NCBI GenBank assembly: GCA_035274845.1
Contig: DATENU010000009.1
Location: forward strand, 342,442-406,441
DNA: 64,000 nucleotides
Source: Chthoniobacterales bacterium
GTDB taxonomy: Bacteria; Verrucomicrobiota; Verrucomicrobiia; Chthoniobacterales; UBA10450
Reading direction: 5' to 3'
The notes below the pieces were generated by a model. The model worked only from the letters and a program-made list of their open reading frames with translations. It did no database searches and had not been told where the DNA came from. Below, piece by piece: positions 8,347 through 16,882 of this stretch. Position numbers and translations under genes: made by a program. How positions within the stretch are numbered: position 1 is the stretch's first letter; each line of letters opens with the position of its first letter.

Positions 8347-8460
8347 ATGAAACAAGCATTACTTAGGCGCATAGCGCTTGGCGCGGTCTTCGCAGTGGCC
8401 GTTAGCGCCAGAGTCCCCGTCGACGTTATTCACGACTGGCCGCCGTTCGAGGATCGGTAG
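8347..8460 (+). CDS. possible 37-residue secreted peptide
   Basis: A short ATG frame that reads as a signal-peptide-like N-terminus (MKQALLRRIALGAVFAVAVS) and a short tail ending DWPPFEDR. It ends 18 bases before the RND pump gene. Nothing else codes in the 237-base gap, apart from a perfect 7-base-pair hairpin at 8248-8265 with a CAAA loop and no T run. The basic-then-hydrophobic pattern is suggestive, but a frame this short can arise by chance. Function unknown; it might be an uORF for the pump. Confidence 0.25.
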   Translation: MKQALLRRIALGAVFAVAVSARVPVDVIHDWPPFEDR

Positions 8461-8478
8461 CTCAACCTTGCTGGCGCC

Positions 8479-11400
8479 ATGTGGATCATTCGGCTAGCTC
8501 TCAGTCGTCCTTACACGTTTGTAGTAGGAGCACTGCTTCTGCTCCTCATCACACCGTTCGTTCTTGTCCGGACGCCGACTGACATTTTTCCGGCGATCAA
8601 CATCCCGGTCGTCAGTATCATCTGGAATTACACCGGGCTAAGCGCGCGCGAAATCGAGCAGCGCATTGTTTATACGCAGGAACGCGCGCTGACTACCACG
8701 GTCAATAACATCGAGCATATCGAATCGACCTCATACGACGGGATCGGCATCATCAAGCTCTATTTTCAACCGGGCGTCACCATCTCGACCGCCGTCGCCC
8801 AGGTCACCGCCGTCTCACAAACGATCCTGAGACAGCTTCCGCCGGGTTCGACGCCGCCGCTCGTCATCCAGTACGACGCGGCCACGGTTCCGGTTTTGCA
8901 ATATGGCATCGGCAGCAACACGCTGTCTGAGCAACAGATTCAGGACATTTCGCTCAACCAGATTCGCGTCGGCTTGGTTAGCGTTCCTGGCATCACGATT
9001 CCTTTTCCTTTCGGTGGCAAGCAACGTCTTGTCTCGGTCGATCTCGACCCGAGAAAGCTGCAGGAGAAGAACCTGACGCAGACCGATGTCACCAACGCGA
9101 TCAATTTACAGGCTCTGGTTTTCCCCAGCGGCACGACCAAGTTTGGCGCCCTCCAATATCCGATCGATATCAATACCTTTCCGGGGAAAATCGACAGCCT
9201 GAACGAGCTGCCGATCAAAGTGGCCGACGGCACGCAGATTCGAATCGGTGACGTCGCCCAGGTCCGTGACGGTTACGATCCACAACAAAACATAGTCCGG
9301 CAGGATGGTGTTCGCAGCACCCTGTTGAGTGTCTTCAAGAGCGGCACCGCTTCCACTCTGAGCGTCGTCTCCGGAGCGAAACAGGCCATGGCTAATGTCC
9401 TAAAAACGGTTTCGAACGCAGTGCAGGTAAAAGAATTCGCCGATCAATCGCTCTTTGTCCGGGCGGCGATCAGCGGGGTGGCGCGGGAAGGAATCATCGC
9501 CGCCGCTTTGACCGCGCTAATGATCCTGCTGTTTCTCGGTTCCTGGCGCAGCACGATCATTATTGCAATATCGATTCCGCTTTCCGTGCTAGCATCGATC
9601 GCCGTTCTTAGCCTGATCGGAGAAACGATTAACCTGATGACGCTCGGCGGCCTTGCTCTCGCTGTCGGCATCCTGGTCGATGACGCCACCGTGACGATCG
9701 AGAATGTCGAGCGTCACATGAGTCTGGGGGAAAAACTCGAGGACGCGATTCTCAAGGGCGCGGGCGAGATCGCGCTGCCGGCGTTCGTCTCGTCGTTGTG
9801 CATCTGCATCGTGTTCGTGCCGATGTTTCTCCTTTCGGGAGTGGCGCGTTTCCTCTTTGTTCCCCTGGCTGAGGCGGTGATGTTCGCCGTCTTTGCTTCC
9901 TACATTTTGTCGCGGACCCTGGTGCCGACCTTGATCATGTGGTTCGAGCGAAACCACCATCCTCCTACGGTTGGGACCACCGCCGGCGCGGCAGGTAAGA
10001 AAGAAGACCAACCGAGCGCCTTCTGGCTCAGACCGTTTATCGCTCTCCAACAACTTTTCGAACGCGGCTTCAATCGCTTCCGAGAAGGATATCACAACCT
10101 GCTAGGTGCGATCCTGACGCGCCGGGTGGTTTTCGCCGCGGTCTTTCTCGGAGTTTGTGCGGGCTCATGGATCCTTGTGCCCTTTCTCGGACAGGACTTC
10201 TTTCCGACGGTCGACGCGGGAGCGTTCCAACTGCATGTCCGCGCGCTGGCCGGAACGCGTGTGGAAGAAACAGCCAACCTCGTCGATCAGGTAGAAACCG
10301 TCATCAAACAACGAGTCCCGACGAAGGAACTCAAGGGAATCGTCGACAACATTGGCCTTCCCACCTCCGGGATTAATTTGAGTTATAACAACAGTGGCAT
10401 CGCTGGATCGGCCGATGCTGACGTTATTGTCGCGCTGCAGCCAGATCACAAACCAACGGCGGATTACGTGCGGCAATTGCGGCTCGATCTGCACCAGAAA
10501 TTCCCGGGCGCCGAATTTTATTTCCTGCCGGCCGATATCGTAACCCAAACCATTAATTTCGGATTACCGGCGCCGTTCGACATTCAGGTTCTAGGCCGCG
10601 ACCTCGCGACTAATCACAAGGTCGCGGCCATGCTCTCCCAAAAGCTTCGCAGCGTTACCGGCGCAGTTGATATTCGAGTGCAACAGCCTGCCCACTTGCA
10701 ACGACTCCAATTTACGGTCGACCGGGTCAAAGCAGCGGGCGTGGGACTGACGGAGAGAGACGTGGCGGGCTCGGTGTTGTTGAGCTTGAGCGGCAGCGGT
10801 CAAACCGCGCCGAGTTACTGGGTCGATCCGACCACCGGCGTCCAATATCTGGTCAATGTGCGCGTGCCGGAGTACCGGGTGGACTCACTCGACGCCCTGC
10901 AATCATTGCCGGTGAGCGCGTCGCAACCGGGCGCGGCGAACGGGCAGTTGTTAACGAACCTGGCTTCCTTCACCCGGACGAACAGCCAGCCGATCTACTC
11001 GCACTACAACATTCTGCCGGTGGTCGATATCTTCGGCGCAGTCGCTAATCGCGATCTCGGCGGCGTGGTGAGCGATATCAAGCCGATCATAGCCGAAGTG
11101 CAAAAGACTTTGCCACGCGGCACTTCAATCGTGTTGCGCGGCCAGGCCTTGACGATGAACACCAGTTTCATCGGGTTGAGCATCGGTCTGATTGCCGCGA
11201 TCGCGCTCATTTACCTGCTGCTCGTCGTGAATTTCCAGAGCTGGCTTGATCCTTTCATCATTTTGACAGCGCTGACCGGCGCTCTTGCCGGAGTCATCTG
11301 GGGCCTCTACGTTACCGGAACAACCCTGAGCGTTCCCGCAATGATGGGAGCGATCATGTGCCTGGGGGTCGCTACCGCGAATTCCGTCCTCATTGTAACC

Positions 11401-11715
11401 TTTGCGCGCCAGCAGCTCGCTGAAGGAAAGGATCCGCTGCACGCCGCGTGGGAAGCAGGCACGACGCGTTTGCGTCCCGTGTTGATGACCGCTCTCGCGA
11501 TGATCATCGGAATGTTGCCAATGGCGCTGGGTCTCGGCGACGGCGGCGAACAAAATGCGCCGCTTGGTCGCGGGGTCATCGGCGGTCTCATCGTGGCCAC
11601 TGTCGCCACTCTCCTTTTCGTCCCAGTCGTGTTCAGTCTTTTACACCGAAACAATTCGAAGCCTGAAAAAACAAATGAATCGCCAGGACCGGCTACGGCC
11701 ATTCCAGCCACCTAG
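8479..11715 (+). CDS. RND-family efflux transporter permease
   Basis: A 1078-residue inner-membrane pump of the AcrB/HAE1 superfamily, exporting small molecules using proton motive force. Two repeats each have a transmembrane helix, a large periplasmic loop and a helix bundle. The helix-4 motif LAVGILVDDATVTIENVE keeps the proton-relay aspartates (Asp401, Asp402). In the second half the region corresponding to AcrB Lys940 reads GVATANSVLIV, so the relay lysine is absent. The loop near residues 494-515 is a polar insertion (HPPTVGTTAGAAGKKEDQ). The adaptor gene follows after 3 bases; no outer-membrane channel gene is seen. The substrate is unknown. Confidence 0.93.
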   Translation: MWIIRLALSRPYTFVVGALLLLLITPFVLVRTPTDIFPAINIPVVSIIWNYTGLSAREIEQRIVYTQERALTTTVNNIEHIESTSYDGIGIIKLYFQPGVTISTAVAQVTAVSQTILRQLPPGSTPPLVIQYDAATVPVLQYGIGSNTLSEQQIQDISLNQIRVGLVSVPGITIPFPFGGKQRLVSVDLDPRKLQEKNLTQTDVTNAINLQALVFPSGTTKFGALQYPIDINTFPGKIDSLNELPIKVADGTQIRIGDVAQVRDGYDPQQNIVRQDGVRSTLLSVFKSGTASTLSVVSGAKQAMANVLKTVSNAVQVKEFADQSLFVRAAISGVAREGIIAAALTALMILLFLGSWRSTIIIAISIPLSVLASIAVLSLIGETINLMTLGGLALAVGILVDDATVTIENVERHMSLGEKLEDAILKGAGEIALPAFVSSLCICIVFVPMFLLSGVARFLFVPLAEAVMFAVFASYILSRTLVPTLIMWFERNHHPPTVGTTAGAAGKKEDQPSAFWLRPFIALQQLFERGFNRFREGYHNLLGAILTRRVVFAAVFLGVCAGSWILVPFLGQDFFPTVDAGAFQLHVRALAGTRVEETANLVDQVETVIKQRVPTKELKGIVDNIGLPTSGINLSYNNSGIAGSADADVIVALQPDHKPTADYVRQLRLDLHQKFPGAEFYFLPADIVTQTINFGLPAPFDIQVLGRDLATNHKVAAMLSQKLRSVTGAVDIRVQQPAHLQRLQFTVDRVKAAGVGLTERDVAGSVLLSLSGSGQTAPSYWVDPTTGVQYLVNVRVPEYRVDSLDALQSLPVSASQPGAANGQLLTNLASFTRTNSQPIYSHYNILPVVDIFGAVANRDLGGVVSDIKPIIAEVQKTLPRGTSIVLRGQALTMNTSFIGLSIGLIAAIALIYLLLVVNFQSWLDPFIILTALTGALAGVIWGLYVTGTTLSVPAMMGAIMCLGVATANSVLIVTFARQQLAEGKDPLHAAWEAGTTRLRPVLMTALAMIIGMLPMALGLGDGGEQNAPLGRGVIGGLIVATVATLLFVPVVFSLLHRNNSKPEKTNESPGPATAIPAT

Positions 11716-11718
11716 CGA

Positions 11719-12972
11719 ATGAACGAATGCCTTATGAACGGAACAATTCTTAGTCACATTCTACTACCCGGAGCAAAGAGCGGATCCAAGAAATCGCTGT
11801 TCGGAAAACGCGGACCTCGTCTGCTCATCGTCATTGGCGCCGTGCTGTTGCTCCTCGCCGTTGTCGCTGGCGCCTTGCCCCGATTTTTGCAGCGACGCGT
11901 GGCAATAACGGACACGAAGCAACTGGCGGTGCCAAATGTGTCCGTCGTTTCGCCCAAGACGGGGGCGTCGGCGGATGGCTTGATGTTACCCGCTGAAGTC
12001 CGGCCGTGGCAAGAAGCGAGCATTTTTTCCCGGGTGAATGGCTACCTGAAAAGCTGGCAGGTCGACATTGGCGCGCACGTCGAACAAGACCAATTGCTCG
12101 CGGAAGTCGACACCCCGGATCTCGATCACCAGCTCGAGCAGGCCCGCTCCCAGGCAGCGCTGGCCGTGAAAAGCGCCGAGCTCGCCAAATTGACCAATAT
12201 TAAATGGCAGCAACTATGGCACCAAGGAGTCGTCGCCGAGCTCGACGCCCAAAACACCGCGACCAACGAGGAGACAACCAAGGCGAATGCGGAAGCATTT
12301 GCGGCCAACCTTCGCGTTCTCGAGCAACAGGTTGCGTTTAAACGCGTGACCGCGCCGTTCGCCGGCACGATTACCGCGCGCAACATCAATGTGGGCGACC
12401 TGATCGCCGCCAATAACACGAACATGGAAATGTTCCATCTCCAGCAAATCAATCCGTTGCGCATATATTTTCGAGTGCCGCAGTCTAACGCGACCGACAT
12501 TCACAACGGGCAGTCGATCGATGTTGTGTTTCCAGATCAAGGGGGGAAAACGTTGCAGGCGAAGGTTGCGACCACTTCGGAATCGATCACGCCCAATTCT
12601 CGAACGCTGCTGGTCGAACTCCATCTCGACAACGCCGACAATCAGATCCAGCCCGGTAGCTACGCGCAGGTTAGACTGACGGCCAGTGCATTAGGTCAGG
12701 TTATGACTCTGCCGAATAACACCCTGCTCTTTCGCGCCCAGGGATTGCAGGTCGGAGTGGTGAAGCCCGACAACACAGTCGAGCTTCGCGATATCAAGGT
12801 AGGCCGCGACTTTGGCACGACGATTGAAATTGTTCAGGGCCTCACTCCGTCGGATCAGGTCATTCTTAATCCAGCTGATTCTCTTGTCACCGGCAACGTG
12901 GTGACTGTCGCGCCACCTTCTCAACCCAACCAGAAATCTGGTTCATCGCCGCCTCAAGTAGCTGAAAAATGA
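11719..12972 (+). CDS. RND efflux periplasmic adaptor (membrane fusion protein)
   Basis: A 417-residue partner of the preceding pump. It has an N-terminal membrane anchor (LLIVIGAVLLLLAVVAGAL), a biotinyl/lipoyl-like half-motif (ASIFSRVNGYLKSWQVDIG), an alpha-helical hairpin with DQLLAEVDTPDLDHQLEQA, the second lipoyl half (VTAPFAGTITARNINVGD) and a beta-barrel and membrane-proximal region ending in a Pro/Ser tail. It joins the pump to an outer-membrane exit duct. The start is the first ATG after the pump; an in-frame ATG five codons later is also possible. The 3-base spacing argues for one transcript. Confidence 0.92.
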   Translation: MNECLMNGTILSHILLPGAKSGSKKSLFGKRGPRLLIVIGAVLLLLAVVAGALPRFLQRRVAITDTKQLAVPNVSVVSPKTGASADGLMLPAEVRPWQEASIFSRVNGYLKSWQVDIGAHVEQDQLLAEVDTPDLDHQLEQARSQAALAVKSAELAKLTNIKWQQLWHQGVVAELDAQNTATNEETTKANAEAFAANLRVLEQQVAFKRVTAPFAGTITARNINVGDLIAANNTNMEMFHLQQINPLRIYFRVPQSNATDIHNGQSIDVVFPDQGGKTLQAKVATTSESITPNSRTLLVELHLDNADNQIQPGSYAQVRLTASALGQVMTLPNNTLLFRAQGLQVGVVKPDNTVELRDIKVGRDFGTTIEIVQGLTPSDQVILNPADSLVTGNVVTVAPPSQPNQKSGSSPPQVAEK

Positions 12973-13021
12973 CAGCGTTTGCCCTGTCCCGCGACGTGAT
13001 TGAAAGTGCTTCGCGAGCTGA

Positions 13022-13103
13022 GCCAGGGTGGCGAAATTGGCAGACGCGCCAGACTTAGGATCTGGTGGAGCAATCCTTAGGGGTTCGAGTCCCCTCCCTG
13101 GCA
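13022..13103 (+). tRNA. tRNA-Leu, anticodon TAG
   Basis: An 82-base class II tRNA. The acceptor stem GCCAGGG pairs with CCCTGGC, with discriminator A at the end. The D-arm begins GGCGAAATTGGCAGACGCG, the anticodon loop is CTTAGGA (anticodon TAG, reading CUA-type leucine codons), there is a variable arm, and the T-loop is GGTTCGAGTCC. CCA is not encoded. It stands alone between the RND adaptor gene and a convergent minus-strand gene. Confidence 0.97.
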
Positions 13104-13118
13104 CTTTCCTGTGGAGAC

Positions 13119-13146
13119 GGAAGATGGAAGATAGAGGATTGAGGAT
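13119..13146. repeat. heptamer array, four 7-base units
   Basis: Just downstream of tRNA-Leu, four consecutive 7-base units read GGAAGAT, GGAAGAT, AGAGGAT and TGAGGAT. The array lies between the tRNA and the 3' end of the minus-strand gene that follows. It belongs with the other period-7 arrays of this window, although its unit sequence is different. Confidence 0.75.
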
Positions 13147-13155
13147 GGCGACGGC

Positions 13156-13734
13156 TTAAGGCTGGCCGCAATATTTGAAGAGGAGCATCTCCGCAGTTCC
13201 ATCCGGATAGAAAAAGCGAATGGCGCCATCGCGCCCGACGTAATCGGAAAGGACGCTGCAACTGGCGCGGCGGCTGTGAACCTGGTGGAGGCCGAGATGG
13301 GTTCGAACGTAGAGCTCGCCCCACGCTTCAATGAAAAGAGCGCGACGACTCTTTTCCGTGAGAAGAACTTCCAGCGCCGGGCGCTCATATTCGACAAATT
13401 TTACGGGCGTATCGGCTTCGATCCGGGCGTAATCGAGACCGGGAGATTCAACCATCCCTGCCGCCGGCAACCCTTCCCAACTGGTGGCGACTACGCCCAC
13501 TCGCACCCGCGCATCGAACCCGGCAGCGGCGTTTTGCCGCGAGTGGGTACTGAGCGCGATGCGCAACGGACCGAGATCGCCCATCCGGATCGTGATCCAA
13601 AAGTGATCGATGTTACTTGCGACCTTGTCGATCTCGGCTGCGAACGCGACCGGTTCGCCCGTCACCTGGACAATGGCGCCGTGCTGGGCTGGAAATTTGG
13701 GACGTTGGCCGCGGGGTCGATGTCGATGTGGCAC
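13156..13734 (-). CDS. hypothetical protein, possibly frameshifted at the 5' end
   Basis: A 192-residue frame starting at GTG. From residue 17 on it looks like genuine protein (VQVTGEPVAFAAEIDKVA, FWITIRMGDLGPLRIALST, ALFIEAWGELYVRTHLG), rich in beta-strand patterns; no family is recognised. The first 16 residues (MPHRHRPRGQRPKF) are atypical, and in the neighbouring frame the same DNA reads LIFFACHIDIDPAANVPNF before a stop, which is more protein-like. Either the start lies inside, or a one-base shift split the gene. It follows the phosphodiesterase gene by about 20 bases on the same strand. Confidence 0.55.
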   Translation of the reverse strand: MPHRHRPRGQRPKFPAQHGAIVQVTGEPVAFAAEIDKVASNIDHFWITIRMGDLGPLRIALSTHSRQNAAAGFDARVRVGVVATSWEGLPAAGMVESPGLDYARIEADTPVKFVEYERPALEVLLTEKSRRALFIEAWGELYVRTHLGLHQVHSRRASCSVLSDYVGRDGAIRFFYPDGTAEMLLFKYCGQP

Positions 13735-13754
13735 GCGAAGAAAATCAAATTGGC

Positions 13755-15341
13755 TCAGTGCTTCTCGCCTGAACTCTCGAAAGCGCCGTTGCCTTCATCG
13801 AGGTAGATCGTCTCACCCAGGGACGAAATCCGCAGGTGCTGACGCCATTGACCGGACGGAAATTTGCGGGTGGCCTCGATCGTCTTGCTGACCGCTTCAA
13901 TTCGCTCGCCTTTTTCATTCATCGCCTCGATCAAAACGCGACCGTCGAATTTCTGCGGCGTCTCGACTCCCAGAATGTGCAAAACGGTCGGCGCGATATC
14001 GAGGTTGCTGCTCGGCAAAGTCGTGGCGGCGCCTTTTCGAAAATCCGGGCCGGCGGCGATGAGCGTGTTGTGCACGTCGAACTCGCTCAAGGTAACGTGG
14101 GTGCCCGTTCCGGCGGGGCGAGCGTTGTCGGCGATGACGTGTCCGGGAACGCCGAACTGATTGGGCTTCCTGTTCCAGCGCAACGCGACCATGACGTCCG
14201 GCGCGTCCGGACTGTTCACCCGGCCGAACTCCAGCGGGAAAGTCCCTTCGAATTGTTCGCGGGCGAAAATGACGCCGGCAAAATCGGAGCGTTGCAGCCA
14301 TTCGACGAGGCGCGCGGTAACGTCGCGGTCGTGCTCGATGACGTAGAAGAGAATCGTGCCGGCGTTGTGGGCGGTGATGACCTGACCGCGCTTTGGCGTC
14401 TCGGTAAACGAAGTCTTCGCGTCAAAGCCGGCTTTGCCCAGCTCAGCGGAGAAGTCGATCGCGCGTTCGATGGTGGAGAAGCCGTGATCGGAGACGACGA
14501 AAATATCAGTGGACGCGCGCGCCTTCTTCTTTTCCAAGGCATCGACGACAACCGAAAGGTTGCGATCGGAGCTGCGAATGGCGGCCAGGCAAGCCTCCGA
14601 ACCCGGAGTGGAATCATGCTCGGCCAGGTCAGGTTCATTGAGCCAGAGAAGGGAGAATGCCGGAAGCCCGTCGCCCCAGAGCATCTCGGTGAGAGCCCGG
14701 GCTGCGTAGCGGTTTCGTTCGTCGCTTGTTTCAGCCGGTTGAGGGAGCAACGGTCCGAGAAGCCGAATCGTTTCTTCGCGTAACGTCGCCGCCATCGGCG
14801 CGGCGGCGAATTTCACCGCATTCTTCAATTCCGCGTGAGTCCATTCCGCGTGGCGGTCGTGCAAAAAGGCGACCGATTTTGTTCCGGCGACCGCTGTCTT
14901 CCGGCCGGCCGCGCGGAGCAGCTCCGCGATGGTCGGCGTGGCCACGTACCGGCCACCGGTCACTTCGTCAGCCTTCTTGATTAACTCCCAGTCCGCGTTG
15001 TCGAAGACCTTGCGGGCGTCGATGCCAGGACGGAATTCGCGGTTGGCGATGATCCCATTCCGGCCCGGGAAAACGCCGGTCGCGATGGCGGCGCCATTAA
15101 CGTTCGTAGCGGTCGGATAGACGGAGTGGTGATGAGTGAAGGTGACGCCTTCCTGCGCGAGTTTCCAAAGCGTGGGGGTGTTGCGTTCGGTAACGAAGTC
15201 GGGGCGCATCCCGTCCCAAACCACCACGACAACGTGGCGATCGGTGGGCGGGTTTTCGCACCGGAGGACTGCGGGAAAAAAGACGAGGAATAGGGAAAAC
15301 GTCCAACGCCCAACGTCCAACGTCCAACGTCCAACGTCCAA
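13755..15341 (-). CDS. secreted alkaline-phosphatase-superfamily phosphodiesterase/nucleotide pyrophosphatase
   Basis: A product of about 528 residues of the type I phosphodiesterase/NPP family in the alkaline phosphatase superfamily, hydrolysing phospho-ester bonds outside the cytoplasm. Two-metal-site motifs are visible: VVVVWDGMRPDF (Asp), YPTATNVNGAAIATG (Thr/Asn region), LNEPDLAEHDSTPG (Asp...His), VVSDHGFSTIE (Asp-His) and GTGTHVTLSEFD (His). The N-terminus is odd. No ATG is available, the frame begins at TTG inside a heptamer array, and the first 14 residues (MDVGRWTLDVGRWT) are encoded by that repeat. A hydrophobic signal (FSLFLVFFPAVLRC) follows. A TTG within the array is the likely start. 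Confidence 0.82.
   Translation of the reverse strand: MDVGRWTLDVGRWTFSLFLVFFPAVLRCENPPTDRHVVVVVWDGMRPDFVTERNTPTLWKLAQEGVTFTHHHSVYPTATNVNGAAIATGVFPGRNGIIANREFRPGIDARKVFDNADWELIKKADEVTGGRYVATPTIAELLRAAGRKTAVAGTKSVAFLHDRHAEWTHAELKNAVKFAAAPMAATLREETIRLLGPLLPQPAETSDERNRYAARALTEMLWGDGLPAFSLLWLNEPDLAEHDSTPGSEACLAAIRSSDRNLSVVVDALEKKKARASTDIFVVSDHGFSTIERAIDFSAELGKAGFDAKTSFTETPKRGQVITAHNAGTILFYVIEHDRDVTARLVEWLQRSDFAGVIFAREQFEGTFPLEFGRVNSPDAPDVMVALRWNRKPNQFGVPGHVIADNARPAGTGTHVTLSEFDVHNTLIAAGPDFRKGAATTLPSSNLDIAPTVLHILGVETPQKFDGRVLIEAMNEKGERIEAVSKTIEATRKFPSGQWRQHLRISSLGETIYLDEGNGAFESSGEKH
15298..15339. repeat. heptamer array (AACGTCC, six units) over a gene start
   Basis: Six contiguous units: AACGTCC, AACGCCC, then four more AACGTCC. 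They overlap the 5' end of the minus-strand phosphodiesterase gene, where the complementary strand is translated as repeated VGRWTLD-type residues. The same unit recurs at 35339-35373 and 51718-51738. Confidence 0.9.
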
Positions 15342-15372
15342 TGTGAGAGAGAAGCATCGGTCGTTGATTGAG

Positions 15373-15831
15373 TTATTCCCTGGCGAATTTGGGAGGGACG
15401 AGCCAGCGCAGCTCGCCTTTCATCGAACCGGGATCAAGCTGGACCAGAGCGACGCCCGCTTTGGGAAGCTTGGTCTCGCCGCCGGTCAATTGAAAGATGG
15501 TCCGCGTGAAATCGGGTTCGTGACCCACAACCATCAGGCTGTCGCCGGCAAAGTCCTTGAGCAGCTTCTTCAGGTTGGCGGCGTCGAAGCCGGGGCGGAG
15601 AAGGGGATCTACGCGAACTTTCTGCTTCAGATATTTGCCCGCGATTTCGGCGGTTTGACTCGCGCGTGGCAGCGGACTCGTAAAAATGGCGGGGGAAATT
15701 TCGAGCTGCTTCAGGAGTTTCGCGACGGCGGCGACCTGGACCTTGCCCTCCTCGGTCAGCGGGCGTTCGTCGTCGGGCTTGCGCCAATTCGGCCAATCGG
15801 CTTTTCCGTGACGAAGAAAATAGAGCTTCAT
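15373..15831 (-). CDS. sixA: phosphohistidine phosphatase SixA
   Basis: A 152-residue histidine phosphatase of the phosphoglycerate-mutase-like superfamily. The start chosen gives MKLYFLRHGKADWP, with the catalytic RHG at residues 7-9; the frame extends 14 codons upstream but the RHG strand should lie at the N-terminus. The second histidine is in VVGHEPDF, and the arginine-bearing TSPLPRASQTAEI is also present. SixA removes phosphate from histidine on phosphorelay or PTS proteins. The short length fits SixA. The gene is co-directional with, and 32 bases upstream of, the phosphodiesterase. Confidence 0.9.
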   Translation of the reverse strand: MKLYFLRHGKADWPNWRKPDDERPLTEEGKVQVAAVAKLLKQLEISPAIFTSPLPRASQTAEIAGKYLKQKVRVDPLLRPGFDAANLKKLLKDFAGDSLMVVGHEPDFTRTIFQLTGGETKLPKAGVALVQLDPGSMKGELRWLVPPKFARE

Positions 15832-15957
15832 AAATGGAAATGAGACAGGGGAGAAAGAGTCAGACAGGATCAACCGGATTCCAAGGATTGTTTCGAGACC
15901 AATTCCTCGCGCGCACGATCAGGTTCACGCCGCTGGCGTTCTCTTTAACCTGGATCG

Positions 15958-16374
15958 CTACGTTCCGCGCCACCAGGCGGTGATCGTGCAGGCGAGTACG
16001 GACGTCGTCAGCGCATTGACGACCTGCCCGACCACGAACCACGGATGAAGATTGATGAACACCGCGGCGTTTACGATGAGCGGCGCGGAAAGGGCCATCC
16101 AGCACACCGCGGCGAAACGCAACGCGCCGACGCAGCCACCGGCAAACACGCCACCATTTCGCGCCACGAGGAGAAAGACGGTGGCGATCGCAATGCAGCT
16201 CAGGAACGTGATCGTGGAGGAGAGCGTGTAACTGCGGTTGTTTTCCGGGCGCCAGGTGTTCGGGGTCAGTTGCTGGAACCGGTGAAACACCATTCCCATC
16301 CAAAACCAGCTGGTGAAGATCGCCGCCAGGCCGGCGATGGCGCCTGGAGCGAGTGCAAATTGTAACGTCTTCAT
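15958..16374 (-). CDS. small integral membrane protein, DUF1761-like
   Basis: A 138-residue product with about four transmembrane helices: APGAIAGLAAIFTSWFWMGM, SSTITFLSCIAIATVFLLVA, LRFAAVCWMALSAPLIVNA and VVGQVVNALTTSVLACTITA. Helix order and the small first loop resemble DUF1761-type proteins, but the match is only by pattern. A competing frame on the same strand (15860-16303) is low-complexity and Arg-rich, so it was discarded. The 84 bases between this gene and sixA show no gene. Confidence 0.75.
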   Translation of the reverse strand: MKTLQFALAPGAIAGLAAIFTSWFWMGMVFHRFQQLTPNTWRPENNRSYTLSSTITFLSCIAIATVFLLVARNGGVFAGGCVGALRFAAVCWMALSAPLIVNAAVFINLHPWFVVGQVVNALTTSVLACTITAWWRGT

Positions 16375-16481
16375 AACGTCAAAGCCGGCTGCAGATTAGC
16401 CGGCAATGCGGGCAGGTGTCACGCCTCTAAATTGGGCGCGGGGCAACCTCCACCTCCTCTCCATCCGATTGATTAGTTAAT

Positions 16482-16763
16482 ATGATTAACAAACTACTGC
16501 TGCTCGCGGCCATTGCGGCGAGCTTCACTTTCGGGGCCGTCCTCAAGGCTGAGGCGGGACTTCACATCGAAATCGGTGACCGGCCGTACTATTCTCACGG
16601 CCCGCGTTACTGGGAGGGTGAATATGAAATGATCTGGGTGCCGGGCCATTGGTCCGAGCACGGTCATCATTGGATCCACGGCCATTACCGCCGTGGCGAA
16701 CACCGCCACCATCGTCACCACGACGAGGTGAGGTCTGATATTCGGATCGAAGAACACCGCTAA
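16482..16763 (+). CDS. small secreted His-rich protein with WxPGxW motif
   Basis: A 93-residue product with a Sec signal peptide (MINKLLLLAAIAASFTFGAV, cleavage near AEAG). The mature part contains MIWVPGHWSEHGHHWIHGHY, matching the aromatic-Gly repeat seen in small exported proteins of Proteobacteria and Verrucomicrobiota, followed by a His/Arg-rich tail. The clustered histidines suggest metal or surface binding, which is inference. A terminator hairpin follows 27 bases after the stop. Confidence 0.8.
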   Translation: MINKLLLLAAIAASFTFGAVLKAEAGLHIEIGDRPYYSHGPRYWEGEYEMIWVPGHWSEHGHHWIHGHYRRGEHRHHRHHDEVRSDIRIEEHR

Positions 16764-16790
16764 TCAGTCAGCGACCAGGAAAATAAAAGG

Positions 16791-16829
16791 GCCCGGCGGC
16801 TGCCATGTCGCCGGGCTCATTTCTTTTTG
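16791..16829 (+). terminator. rho-independent terminator
   Basis: A perfect 8-base-pair GC stem (GCCCGGCG with CGCCGGGC, 10-base loop) is followed by TCATTTCTTTTT. It ends the transcript of the His-rich secreted protein gene. An ATG inside the loop is in frame with the next gene but should not be used as its start. Confidence 0.85.
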
Positions 16830-16882
16830 CCACACGATGCACTTTCGATTCGGCAACCGGAGCGGTTGCCCTACAATGTCGG

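Noticed and set aside
13836..14783. 315-residue plus-strand open frame
   Set aside because: Antisense to the phosphodiesterase gene, which has all family motifs; the plus frame shows no domain.
15860..16303. 147-residue minus-strand frame overlapping the small membrane protein
   Set aside because: Low-complexity Arg/His sequence; the alternative frame has four clear transmembrane helices.
16805..16882. Upstream ATG for the thioesterase
   Set aside because: It lies in the loop of a rho-independent terminator hairpin and adds residues unlike the family.
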